Part shown: piece by piece, positions 24,907 through 33,220 of the stretch
Layout: every line of letters starts with the position of its first letter
Numbering within the stretch: position 1 is the stretch's first letter
Assembly: GCF_002102255.1 (NCBI RefSeq)
Contig: NZ_LQPH01000153.1
Location: 1 to 64,000 of the forward strand
Source: Mycobacterium nebraskense
GTDB taxonomy: Bacteria; Actinomycetota; Actinomycetes; Mycobacteriales; Mycobacteriaceae
Reading direction: 5' to 3'
DNA length: 64,000 nucleotides
Notes under the pieces: generated by a model
What the model was told of the DNA's origin: nothing
What the model saw: the letters and a program-made list of their open reading frames with translations, nothing else
Databases searched by the model: none
Program-made: the position numbers and the translations under genes

Positions 24907-26019
24907 GTGAGTGCCAGCGGAAGCCGCGTGCGCGTCGCCGTCGTCTTCGGCGGGCGCAGCAACGAGCACGCCATCTCGTGTGTGTCCGCGGGCAGCATCC
25001 TGCGCAACCTCGACCCCCAGCGGTTCGAGGTGGTCGCGATCGGCATCACCCCGGAAGGGTCGTGGGTGCTCACCGACGGGGACCCGGACGCGCTGGCCAT
25101 CAGCAATAGGCAACTGCCCGAGGTGACCGCGCAGTCGGGCACCGAACTGGCGCTGCCGGCGGATCCGCGCCGCAGCGGCCAACTGATCTCCCTCTCGCCC
25201 GGCGCCAGTGAGGTCCTGGCATCCGTCGATGTGGTGTTCCCCGTGCTGCACGGTCCGTACGGCGAAGACGGCACGATCCAGGGCCTGCTGGAACTGGCCG
25301 GGGTGCCCTATGTCGGGGCTGGCGTGCTGGCCAGCGCGGCGGGCATGGACAAGGAGTTCACCAAGAAGCTGTTCGCTGCCGAAGGGTTGCCGGTCGGCGC
25401 GTACGCGGTGCTGCGCCCGTCGCGCTCGACCCTGCAACCCGAGGAGTGCGAGCGGCTGGGTCTGCCGGTGTTCGTCAAACCCGCCCGGGGTGGCTCGTCG
25501 ATCGGGGTCACCCGGGTGTCGAGCTGGGATGACCTCGCCGCGGCCGTCGCGGTCGCGCGCCGGCACGACCCGAAAGTGATCGTGGAGGCGGCAATCACCG
25601 GCCGCGAGCTGGAGTGCGGCGTGCTCGAAATGCCCGATGGCACAGTCGAAGCCAGCACATTGGGCGAGATCCGGGTGGCCGGGGTGCGGGGACGCGAGGA
25701 TTCGTTCTACGACTTCGCGACCAAATATCTGGACGACGCAGCGGAATTGGACGTGCCGGCCAAGGTGGATGACGACGTCGCCGACGCCATCCGACACTTG
25801 GCGATCCGGGCGTTCAAGGCCATTGACTGTCAGGGCCTGGCCCGGGTCGATTTCTTCCTCACCGACGAGGGCCCGGTACTCAACGAAATCAACACGATGC
25901 CAGGGTTCACCACGATCTCGATGTACCCGAGGATGTGGGCGGCCACCGGAGTGGACTATCCCACCCTGCTGGCAACCATGGTCGAAACGGCGCTGGCCCG
26001 CGGAGTCGGCCTGCGTTAG
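24907..26019 (+). CDS. ddl: D-alanine--D-alanine ligase
   Basis: ATP-grasp ligase making D-Ala-D-Ala for peptidoglycan; target of D-cycloserine. 370 residues. N-terminal VVFGGRSNEHAISCVSAGSI, signature LHGPYGEDGTIQGLLE near 117, glycine-rich loop KPARGGSSIGVTRVSS, and the metal/active-site segment VLNEINTMPGFTTISMYPRMW. GTG start; a TAGCCT at 24892-24897, 9 nt upstream, could give a short or absent leader. Same order gpsA-ddl as in M. tuberculosis. Confidence 0.96.
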   Translation: MSASGSRVRVAVVFGGRSNEHAISCVSAGSILRNLDPQRFEVVAIGITPEGSWVLTDGDPDALAISNRQLPEVTAQSGTELALPADPRRSGQLISLSPGASEVLASVDVVFPVLHGPYGEDGTIQGLLELAGVPYVGAGVLASAAGMDKEFTKKLFAAEGLPVGAYAVLRPSRSTLQPEECERLGLPVFVKPARGGSSIGVTRVSSWDDLAAAVAVARRHDPKVIVEAAITGRELECGVLEMPDGTVEASTLGEIRVAGVRGREDSFYDFATKYLDDAAELDVPAKVDDDVADAIRHLAIRAFKAIDCQGLARVDFFLTDEGPVLNEINTMPGFTTISMYPRMWAATGVDYPTLLATMVETALARGVGLR

Positions 26020-26034
26020 TGGCGTGGCCCGGGG

Positions 26035-26619
26035 TTAACGGGGCGGCCCGGGGTTGATGGGCACCGGCGCGATGGTGCGGTCGATCACCTCGGAGAGTTG
26101 CTGGATCGGCGTCGGGCCCGACCCCGACGGCAGCGTGAGCGCCACATATACCGGCCGATCCACGGTGTACCAGGTCGATCTGCCCGCCTCACCGGCGGAC
26201 TGCTGTTCGGGACGCACGGCGAACCACTGCACCCGGTCGACGATCTGAATCGGAGACCCCACCACGAACTCGGCGGGGCGATCGAGTCCGCAGCGCAGCA
26301 CCACGGACTCGCTGTCCGGACCGGCGCGCCACGCGGTGGCGCCCTGGGGAGCGGGTTGCGCGAGCGGCGCGCGTTGATAGTCGCCGAGTCGCTGTGGCAG
26401 AGCCCCAGCCAGCGCCCGGCATGCGGCGCTATCGGCCTGCGGCGCCGAGGCGGCGGGTACGGCAACCGGTTGTGGCGGCGCCTCGCGATTCGCCGCGATC
26501 ACCAGGATCACGCCGATCGCCACGACGGCCACCGCGACCGCGGCGATGATCAGCGCGGCCGGCGGACCCCCATCGCCAACGGGGCCGGTATCGGGTTCGG
26601 TATCCGGATCGGTCGTCAC
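26035..26619 (-). CDS. Secreted or anchored DUF3515 protein (Rv2980-like)
   Basis: A 194-residue protein with an acidic N-terminus (VTTDPDTEPDTGPVGDGG), one hydrophobic helix (AALIIAAVAVAVVAIGVILVIAA, about 21-43) and an extracytoplasmic domain with two cysteines (CRAL, LRCGLD) that may form a disulfide. The GTG at 26619 was chosen over 26646 because an AGGAGG stands 10 nt before it, inside the longer reading. Function unknown. Convergent with ddl, divergent from thiL. Confidence 0.78.
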   Translation of the reverse strand: MTTDPDTEPDTGPVGDGGPPAALIIAAVAVAVVAIGVILVIAANREAPPQPVAVPAASAPQADSAACRALAGALPQRLGDYQRAPLAQPAPQGATAWRAGPDSESVVLRCGLDRPAEFVVGSPIQIVDRVQWFAVRPEQQSAGEAGRSTWYTVDRPVYVALTLPSGSGPTPIQQLSEVIDRTIAPVPINPGPPR

Positions 26620-26761
26620 CGCCCGCGCACCTCCTATCTCTGGCACGACGGCGCGGGGCTCTACACTGGCGCGGGCCGCTCGCGCGGGCAGTATCCCAAC
26701 TTACCGCAGGTCGGCGACCGGATAGCGGCCCACAGGGCACGGAGGCGCCGGAGGAGGTGGC

Positions 26762-27724
26762 GTGCGCGACGACGCATCGGAACCCACACTGCAGCAGCTC
26801 GGGGAGTTCGCCGTCATCGATCGTCTGGTGCGCGGCCGCCGACAGCCGGCCGCAGTGGTGGTCGGGCCCGGCGACGACGCGGCGGTGGTGCAAGCCAAGG
26901 ACGGCCGCATCGCGGTGTCGACTGACATGCTCGTGCAGGATCGGCATTTTCGGCTGGACTGGTCGAGCCCCCACCACGTCGGCCGCAAGGCCATCGCCCA
27001 GAACGCCGCGGACATCGAGGCGATGGGCGCGCGGCCCACGGCCTTCGTGGTCGCGTTCGGCGCGCCCGGTGACACGCCGGCGGCCGACGTGGACGCGCTG
27101 GTCGCCGGAATGTGGGACGAGGCGCAGCGCATCGGCGCGGGCATCGCCGGCGGCGACCTCGTCAGCTGCCCGCAGTGGGTGGTTTCCGTGACGGTGCTGG
27201 GTGACCTGGACGGGCGGGCGCCGGTGCTGCGGTCCGGGGCGACAGCCGGCTCGGTGATCGCGGTCGCCGGTGAGTTGGGCCGCTCGGCGGCCGGGCTTTC
27301 CTTGTTCGGCAAGGGGATTGAGGGCTTCGATGCGCTGCGCCGCCGGCATCTGGTTCCCCAGCCGCCCTACGGCCAGGGCGTGGCGGCGGCGGCCGGGGGA
27401 GCGCAGGCGATGATCGACGTCTCCGACGGTCTGGTCGCCGATCTGCGGCACGTCGCCGAGTCATCCGGTGTGGCGATGGATCTGTCGACCGCGGCGCTGG
27501 CCGCGGACCGCGACGCACTGACCGCTGCGGCCGCCGCTGCGGGCGCCGACCCGTGGTCGTGGGTGCTGGGCGGCGGCGAAGACCACGCCCTGGTGGCCTG
27601 TTTCGCTGGTCCCGCGCCCGCCGGATGGCGGATCGTCGGGCGGGTTCTCGAGGGGAAGGCCGGAGTGCTGGTCGACGGGCGTGAGTGGACCGGCTACGCC
27701 GGCTGGCAGTCATATGACCGTTAG
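26762..27724 (+). CDS. thiL: Thiamine-monophosphate kinase
   Basis: Phosphorylates thiamine phosphate to thiamine diphosphate, the cofactor of IlvB among others. The 320 residues include the N-terminal GEFAVIDRLV, the Mg/ATP segment VVGPGDDAAVVQAKDGRIAVSTDMLVQDRHFRLDW (about 35-70), AQNAADIEAMGARPTAFVVAF, and the C-terminal MIDVSDGLVADLRHVAESSGVAMDL. GGAGGAGG Shine-Dalgarno upstream of GTG 26762. ung follows about 40 nt later, so they are probably co-transcribed. Confidence 0.95.
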   Translation: MRDDASEPTLQQLGEFAVIDRLVRGRRQPAAVVVGPGDDAAVVQAKDGRIAVSTDMLVQDRHFRLDWSSPHHVGRKAIAQNAADIEAMGARPTAFVVAFGAPGDTPAADVDALVAGMWDEAQRIGAGIAGGDLVSCPQWVVSVTVLGDLDGRAPVLRSGATAGSVIAVAGELGRSAAGLSLFGKGIEGFDALRRRHLVPQPPYGQGVAAAAGGAQAMIDVSDGLVADLRHVAESSGVAMDLSTAALAADRDALTAAAAAAGADPWSWVLGGGEDHALVACFAGPAPAGWRIVGRVLEGKAGVLVDGREWTGYAGWQSYDR

Positions 27725-27763
27725 GGTGGCGCGATGAGCGTCGATGCTACGAAAGGACCGGCG

Positions 27764-28447
27764 ATGACGGCGCGGCCGTTGACCGAACTCGTCGAGAAGG
27801 GGTGGGCGGCCGCGCTGCAGCCGGTGGCCGATCGGGTCGCCGAGATGGGCCAGTTCCTGCGGGCCGAGATCGCGGCCGGGCGCAGGTACCTGCCGTCGGG
27901 TGCGAACGTGTTGCGGGCGTTCACGTTTCCGTTCGACGACGTCCGGGTGCTGATCGTCGGCCAAGACCCGTATCCGACGCCGGGACACCCCGTGGGCTTG
28001 AGCTTTTCGGTGGCCCCCGACGTGCGTCCGCTGCCGCGCAGCCTGGCCAACATCTTCGACGAGTACGCCGCCGACCTCGGCTATCCGCTGCCGTCGTGCG
28101 GTGACCTGACGCCCTGGGCCGAGCGCGGGGTGATGCTGCTGAACAGGGTGCTCACGGTGCGGCCGAATAATCCGGCCTCGCATCGGGGCAAGGGCTGGGA
28201 GGCGGTGACCGAGTGCGCGATCCGTGCGCTTGCCGCACGATCGCAGCCGCTGGTAGCGATCTTGTGGGGACGCGACGCGTCCACGCTCAAACCGATGCTG
28301 GCCGAGGGCAATTGCGTGGCGATCGAGTCGCCACACCCGTCGCCGCTGTCGGCGTCTCGGGGGTTTTTCGGGTCGCGTCCGTTCAGCCGCGCCAACGAGC
28401 TCCTGACCGGCATGGGCGCCGACCCCGTCGATTGGCGGCTGCCCTGA
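27764..28447 (+). CDS. ung: Uracil-DNA glycosylase
   Basis: Base-excision repair enzyme removing uracil from DNA. Motif A GQDPYPTPGHPVGLSFSV with the catalytic Asp (near residue 68) and the DNA-intercalating loop HPSPLSASRGFFGSRPFS near the C-terminus. The start at 27764 (MTARPLTELV) gives 227 residues, the length of the M. tuberculosis enzyme, and has AAAGGA 6-8 nt upstream; a start at 27734 would add ten poorly conserved residues. The accessory block begins 5 nt after its stop. Confidence 0.96.
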   Translation: MTARPLTELVEKGWAAALQPVADRVAEMGQFLRAEIAAGRRYLPSGANVLRAFTFPFDDVRVLIVGQDPYPTPGHPVGLSFSVAPDVRPLPRSLANIFDEYAADLGYPLPSCGDLTPWAERGVMLLNRVLTVRPNNPASHRGKGWEAVTECAIRALAARSQPLVAILWGRDASTLKPMLAEGNCVAIESPHPSPLSASRGFFGSRPFSRANELLTGMGADPVDWRLP

Positions 28448-28452
28448 CCGAG

Positions 28453-29379
28453 ATGACGGCTTTGCGGGCGCACCGCCGGGGCGGCCCGGAGCAGCTGGTC
28501 GTCGAGCGGGCGGCCATACCTGTCCCGGCCGCGGGTGAAGTCTTGGTGGCCGTCCACGCCGCCGCCATCACGTTCGACGAGTTGACATGGGAGGAAACCT
28601 GGACCCGAGACGGTGTCAGCCGGACCCCGGTGATTCCGTCGCACGAAGTGTCGGGCGTCGTCTCGGAGGCGGCTTCGGGTGTGGCGGATTTCGCGCCCGG
28701 CGACGAGGTCTATGGGCTGATCCGGTTCGACCGCGACGGTGCGGCGGCCGATTTCGTCTGCGTGCCCGCGGCGGACCTGGCCGGCAAGCCGTCGACGGCG
28801 TCGTATACCGTCGCCGCCGCGCTGCCGCTGGCCGGTCTGACCGCGTGGCAAGCCCTGGTCGACCATGCCGGCGTGCGGGCCGGCGAGGCCGTGCTGGTGC
28901 ACGGCGGCGCGGGCGGTGTGGGCGCCCTGACGGTTCAGCTGGCCGCGATGCTGGGCGCGCGAGTCACCGCGACGGTGCGCAGCGATGCGGGCGAGCTCGT
29001 CCGCGGATACGGCGCTGTCCGGGTGATCGACGTCCGCACCCAGGCTTTCGACGACGGGGTCTACGACGTCGTGATCGACACCGTCGGCGGTGAGACGTTG
29101 GACCGGTCGTTTCCGGTGCTCCGCCGGGGTGGGCGGCTGGTCACCCTGTCGGCGCCGCCCCCGGCGGGCAAAGCCGACGAATACGGCGTCACGGCAACGT
29201 TTTTCATCGTCGTGCCGAACCGGGATCAGCTGGTCGAACTCGCCGCGTTGGTCGACAGCGGACGGTTGCGCGTGGAGATCGCCGAGACGTTTCCGCTGGA
29301 AAAGGGCCGCGAGGCGTTCGAAAGCGGCCGCCGCCCGAGCCGTCGCGCCGGCAAGACGGTGATCGTGGTTCGGGATTGA
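28453..29379 (+). CDS. Quinone-oxidoreductase-like MDR dehydrogenase
   Basis: A 308-residue zinc-independent medium-chain dehydrogenase of the QOR/enoyl-reductase type. GroES-like N domain with RAHRRGGPEQLVVERAAIP, then the NADPH-binding motif VLVHGGAGGVGALTVQLAAMLGARVTATV (about 150-178) and VDSGRLRVEIAETFPLEKGREAFESG at the C-terminus. No catalytic zinc cysteines are visible. Starts only 5 nt after ung, so it may be read through from the thiL-ung transcript. It is the first gene of the accessory block and converges on the SDR. Confidence 0.88.
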   Translation: MTALRAHRRGGPEQLVVERAAIPVPAAGEVLVAVHAAAITFDELTWEETWTRDGVSRTPVIPSHEVSGVVSEAASGVADFAPGDEVYGLIRFDRDGAAADFVCVPAADLAGKPSTASYTVAAALPLAGLTAWQALVDHAGVRAGEAVLVHGGAGGVGALTVQLAAMLGARVTATVRSDAGELVRGYGAVRVIDVRTQAFDDGVYDVVIDTVGGETLDRSFPVLRRGGRLVTLSAPPPAGKADEYGVTATFFIVVPNRDQLVELAALVDSGRLRVEIAETFPLEKGREAFESGRRPSRRAGKTVIVVRD

Positions 29380-29405
29380 TGGCAGGGGCACAGGCTCTCA
29401 GGCAC

Positions 29406-30236
29406 TTACGAATGCTCGAAGTTGACGTCCTTGGTGACGGACTTCCACTCTTCGATCGACGATGACATCGCGGCGATCTTGTCGCGCATGGCCTTCAGCA
29501 CGTCGCGGCCCAGCAGCAGCCGCAGCGGTGGCTCGTCGAGCGTGGTAACCATCAGCACCGCCTCGGCAACCCTTTTCGGATCACCGGGAAGATGATCGGC
29601 GAACTGCTTGATCAGGTCCTTGCGCGCCGCCACGTCGACGTAATCGGCTATCGGGGTGCCCGACTCCTTCATCGACCGCGTCGCCCAGTCGGTACGGAAG
29701 GCGCCCGGCTCGATGGCGGTCACCTTGATCCCCAGCGGCCGCACCTCGGTGGCGAGCGCCTCGGTGATCGCCTCCAGCGCGAATTTCGTGGACGAGTAAT
29801 ACGCGTTGGGCGGATTGGCGACCAGACCGGTCATCGACGACATGTTGATGATGTGGCCGGCGCCGCGGGCGCGCATGGCCGGCAGTACCGCCTTGATCAT
29901 GTTGACAGCGCCGAAGTAGTTGACCTCGAACAGCTTTCGAACCTCGGCGTCCTCGCCTTCCTCCACCGCGGACAGGTAGCCGTGGCCGGCGTTGTTGACC
30001 AGCACGTCGATGCCGCCGAACGCCGCAACGGCCGCCGACACCGCGGCCGCGATCTGATCGGCGCTGGTCACGTCGAGCGCGACGGCCAGGGCCCGGTCGC
30101 CGAACTCGTCGACGAAGTCGCGCACCGCGTCGGCCCGGCGCGCGGTCACCACCGCGCTGTGGCCCGCTTCCAGTGCCGCGCGTGCGATTTCGCGGCCGAA
30201 GCCGGTGGAGCATCCGGTGATCAGCCAGCGCGCCAT
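29406..30236 (-). CDS. Classical short-chain dehydrogenase
   Basis: A 276-residue SDR with cofactor loop TGCSTGFGREIARAA at residue 8, NNAG (VLVNNAGHGYLSAVEE), catalytic Ser in INMSSMTG, and YYSSTK with the YxxxK pair. It resembles the retinol/steroid dehydrogenase-like branch that prefers NADP. It lies 1 nt downstream of the DUF1214-like gene, so it is the last gene of a four-gene minus-strand operon with the sulfotransferase and NTF2 protein. Confidence 0.9.
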   Translation of the reverse strand: MARWLITGCSTGFGREIARAALEAGHSAVVTARRADAVRDFVDEFGDRALAVALDVTSADQIAAAVSAAVAAFGGIDVLVNNAGHGYLSAVEEGEDAEVRKLFEVNYFGAVNMIKAVLPAMRARGAGHIINMSSMTGLVANPPNAYYSSTKFALEAITEALATEVRPLGIKVTAIEPGAFRTDWATRSMKESGTPIADYVDVAARKDLIKQFADHLPGDPKRVAEAVLMVTTLDEPPLRLLLGRDVLKAMRDKIAAMSSSIEEWKSVTKDVNFEHS

Positions 30237-30237
30237 C

Positions 30238-31482
30238 TCAGGCCGTCCCTTCCGGCAGCCGCCGTAGATACGCGGTTCGCCGGTCGGCGAGTTGGGCGGC
30301 CCGTGCCTGCGGGTTCACCCGCGGCAGGTGCGGCACCTCGGCGTCGAGCCGGTCCAGCTTGACGACCCGCCCGCGAGCGCCGAGGTCTTCGCGGGGACCC
30401 GCGTCGCCGAACTCCGCCATGCGCAGGGTCAGGATGCCCTCGCGCAGCCCGTCGGAGTCGATCCAGTTGGCCACGCCGGGGTCGGTCGGGGCGATCACAT
30501 AGGTGTAGCTGCCGTCCTCGTTGGCCACCGACTGCGCCTTGTTGAGGCTGCCGGTGCGGTCGAGGATGTCCAGCGTGGTGCCCCAGATGTTGCTCAGCGG
30601 CACCGTGAAGTACGCGGCGCCACCGTCGTTGAGGTCCACCACAAACCCCTCGTCGGGAGCGAGATCGAAACGGCCCATCACATAGACCTGGTTGCGCATC
30701 GCGCCGACCTTGTCGGCCGACCACGCCAGGTTGAAATGGTTGGGTGGCATCTTGTACACGCCGTGGCTGAGCTTGCCGGTGAAGTTGGCGAAGTAGTCCA
30801 TCATCGCCGCGGTGGCCTCGGCCTGCTCGTCGGGCGTGCGCGCGGGTGTCGCTGGCGGCCCGCCGAGCCGTTGCACCTCAAGATAATTCGGGTCGTCGCA
30901 GCCCCAATCCAGCAGCACGTCGCGGATATAGAACTCGTGGGCTTCCGGAGAGGTCTGCACGTGATTGGGCCGCCCGTTGGCGGGGTCAGCGTCGACGGTG
31001 ATGGTGAAGCTGCCGTCGGAGTCGACCTGCATGGTGCGGCCGTTGAGCACGTCGACGGTGCCCATGTGGGCATCCCAGAGCGTGAAATAGTTTTCGGTCA
31101 TCCGGTGCTCGCCGACCCGGCCACGGATCTCGTAGCGTTCGTCACCGGAGATCGGGATCACCCGGTACACGCTGTCGGGATTATCGATGCCCCACCGTGA
31201 TCCGGGGATGCGTCGGCCGTCGACGGGGTGCGCCAACCGGGTGATGCAGCTGACCTTCGGCCGCAGCTTGTCCTGGTTTGACGACCACACCGCTGCCGAG
31301 AACATCACCTCGGCGAACGCGTCGTCGAACCGCTCCCGCATCGCCTCCGACGCCTTGGCCCGGCCCAGCCAGGTCTCGGCCACCGCCTGGTAGGCGGCCT
31401 TGACGGTGGGGTGCTCGATCAGCTCGAGGGCGGCCAGTTCCTGTTCGTGCTGGGACATCGTAGCGACGGGGTCGTCAGGCAT
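30238..31482 (-). CDS. DUF1214-like protein of unknown function
   Basis: A 414-residue soluble protein without a signal peptide. A helical N-terminus (HEQELAALELIEHPTVKAAYQAVAETWLGRAKASEAMRERF) leads into a beta-rich middle with NPDSVYRVIPISGDERYEIRGRVGEHRMTENYFTLWDAHMGTVDVLNG and a C-terminal segment LPLSNIWGTTLDI-like. I tentatively assign it to the DUF1214 type. ATG 31482 has GGAGGA 7 nt upstream and overlaps the sulfotransferase stop by 8 nt, so the two are translationally coupled. Biochemical role unknown. Confidence 0.72.
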   Translation of the reverse strand: MPDDPVATMSQHEQELAALELIEHPTVKAAYQAVAETWLGRAKASEAMRERFDDAFAEVMFSAAVWSSNQDKLRPKVSCITRLAHPVDGRRIPGSRWGIDNPDSVYRVIPISGDERYEIRGRVGEHRMTENYFTLWDAHMGTVDVLNGRTMQVDSDGSFTITVDADPANGRPNHVQTSPEAHEFYIRDVLLDWGCDDPNYLEVQRLGGPPATPARTPDEQAEATAAMMDYFANFTGKLSHGVYKMPPNHFNLAWSADKVGAMRNQVYVMGRFDLAPDEGFVVDLNDGGAAYFTVPLSNIWGTTLDILDRTGSLNKAQSVANEDGSYTYVIAPTDPGVANWIDSDGLREGILTLRMAEFGDAGPREDLGARGRVVKLDRLDAEVPHLPRVNPQARAAQLADRRTAYLRRLPEGTA

Positions 31483-32677
31483 GCGCTGTTCCTCCGATAT
31501 ACTGTCGAAAACGCTTGTTGTACAACGTGAATCGCTCGTCAACCCGCTCGGGGCGCAGGCCGTAGGTCTCTAAGCCGTAGGCCGGCCGCGCCGCCTCTCG
31601 GGGACGCTCCTTGAGCCAGCGCCGCATCGCGTCCGCCGCCTCGGCCGTCAGCGGCAGCCCGACCGCGTCGTAAATCCGGGCCACCTGCCCGATGGGGTCG
31701 GCCACCGCCTCGTCGAACCCGATGTCGGTGACCCGGTCACGGTCATCAGACCACCCATCACGGGTCGCCATCGCCCGGTCATTGGTCCAGCCCATCCGTT
31801 GCAACCATTGGGCGCCCACCCGGTGCACATCGACGGCGTCGGCGTGCATCGCGTGCAGGGTGGCATTCAGGCTGGCTCCCGAGGCGATCGTGGCGCGCGG
31901 ATCGCGATGCATGTGCACGAGGTGCAGGTCGGGGAAGTGGGCGCGCAATTGCTCCAAATACCCAAGGTGCGCCGGTGATTTGAGCACCCAGCGTTGCCCA
32001 TCCAACCCGCGCCGGCGCTTCTGCCACTGTACGAATTGCAGCATGCGGTGCAAGTAGTCGTAGGCGGGGGAGAAGTCCTGCTCGTCGAGCCAGGACCGGT
32101 AATGGGGAAGGTGGGCACCGGATTCGGGGACATGGGACAGAAACGCGTCGGCCAGGAAGACGATCTCCTCCTCGGCTTCCCGCGCGTACATCGGATGAAT
32201 GGAAAACAATTCCGGCGCCAGCTCGCGGGATTTCGCTTCCCGCGCTTCGCTGATCGCAATCCGGGGATCCACACCGCTGAACTGATAGTCGAGCCGGGGC
32301 GCCACCTCGACGACCTCCCAGCCGTAGGCGCACACGAACCGCGGGTCGGCAGCCAGCAGCCGCTGCAGCAGCGTGGTGCCGCTGCGCATCATGCCGACGA
32401 CGACGATCGGCGCGGCGACCCGTTCGTCGAGGATCTCCGGATGGCGGCGGATCCACTCCTGCGCGCGTAGCCGCATGCGCAGGCTGTGCACGATGCCCGA
32501 GCGCAGGATGTGCACGCCGATCGCGTTGAGGTCGGCGCTCGCGTAGCCGGCGAGCAACACCCGCAGTGGGCCTTCGAATTCGCCGGGGCCCCAGTCGGTC
32601 AGCGCCTCCTTGCGTTGCGCGTCGGCCATGACGACGGCTGGGTCGAACGCGCTGTCGAACGGGCTCGAGGCTTGCAC
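31475..32677 (-). CDS. PAPS-dependent sulfotransferase family protein
   Basis: A 400-residue cytosolic sulfotransferase of the mycobacterial Stf3-like group. The 5'-phosphosulfate loop is VVGMMRSGTTLLQRLLAADPRF (about 94-115) and the 3'-phosphate region is VHMHRDPRATIASGASLNATLH. The C-terminus ends WLKERPREAARPAYGLETYGL...YNKRFRQYIGG. It would transfer sulfate from PAPS to a hydroxyl of an unidentified small molecule or lipid. GTG start at 32677, 4 nt after the NTF2 gene; stop overlaps the DUF1214-like start. Confidence 0.88.
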   Translation of the reverse strand: MQASSPFDSAFDPAVVMADAQRKEALTDWGPGEFEGPLRVLLAGYASADLNAIGVHILRSGIVHSLRMRLRAQEWIRRHPEILDERVAAPIVVVGMMRSGTTLLQRLLAADPRFVCAYGWEVVEVAPRLDYQFSGVDPRIAISEAREAKSRELAPELFSIHPMYAREAEEEIVFLADAFLSHVPESGAHLPHYRSWLDEQDFSPAYDYLHRMLQFVQWQKRRRGLDGQRWVLKSPAHLGYLEQLRAHFPDLHLVHMHRDPRATIASGASLNATLHAMHADAVDVHRVGAQWLQRMGWTNDRAMATRDGWSDDRDRVTDIGFDEAVADPIGQVARIYDAVGLPLTAEAADAMRRWLKERPREAARPAYGLETYGLRPERVDERFTLYNKRFRQYIGGTAHA

Positions 32678-32681
32678 GCGC

Positions 32682-33125
32682 TCAGAACTTCAAATGCTGG
32701 CTGACGTCGCCGACCTGGTCGACGAACATGGTGCGGCTGTCGAACCGCCAGGCGCCGTCCACCCGCTGAAACGTGTCCTTGTAGTGCCCGGTCACGATCA
32801 CCTGCAGCGGCAGGTCGGGGGTGGCCTGGGTGACGCAGTAGTAGGACGTGCTGCGGGCGGTCCCCCCGGCCTCGTCGATGTGCAGCTGCACATTGGTGGT
32901 GTTGTGCTTGGTCTTCGGGGTGCCGTCGTCGTAGATGCGCGTGGCCATCTCATACATCTCGCGCACCCGGGCGGCCCCGGCGAACACCGTCTCCGGTGGA
33001 CCGTTCTCCACTCCGCAGATGCGGCCGTGCTCGAACAGCCGGGCCACGCCGTCCAGGTCGCCGCCATCGAGAAGCTCAGCGTAGGTGTAGATCAGGTTGG
33101 TGATTTCTCGTGCGCTGTCACTCAT
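32682..33125 (-). CDS. NTF2/SnoaL-fold protein
   Basis: A 147-residue cone-shaped SnoaL-like domain (SAREITNLIYTYAELLDGGDLDGVARLFEHGRICG...VTGHYKDTFQRVDGAWRFDSRTMFVDQVGD). The family includes isomerases, dehydratases and ring-hydroxylating dioxygenase small subunits. ATG 33125 (MSDSAREITN) is chosen over 33167 because the extra residues are not family-like and AAGGTGG precedes it. First gene of the minus-strand operon; divergent from the next SDR across 95 bp holding an inverted repeat. Confidence 0.85.
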   Translation of the reverse strand: MSDSAREITNLIYTYAELLDGGDLDGVARLFEHGRICGVENGPPETVFAGAARVREMYEMATRIYDDGTPKTKHNTTNVQLHIDEAGGTARSTSYYCVTQATPDLPLQVIVTGHYKDTFQRVDGAWRFDSRTMFVDQVGDVSQHLKF

Positions 33126-33180
33126 GTCGAACCACCTTGAACCCATCTCCTCCGCTTCCGCGAACAATGGTGGCAGAACC

Positions 33181-33212
33181 GGTCGGATTTACATAGAACC
33201 GACCATTACTCT
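33181..33212. promoter_or_regulatory. Divergent promoter with GGTCGG/CCGACC palindrome
   Basis: GGTCGG (33181-33186) and CCGACC (33199-33204) are perfect 6-bp arms 12 nt apart. Overlapping its right edge is TACTCT (33207-33212), 8 nt before the SDR GTG at 33221, a leaderless -10. An operator here would control both arms of the accessory block. No regulator gene is present in the block itself. Confidence 0.45.
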
Positions 33213-33220
33213 GGATCGCC

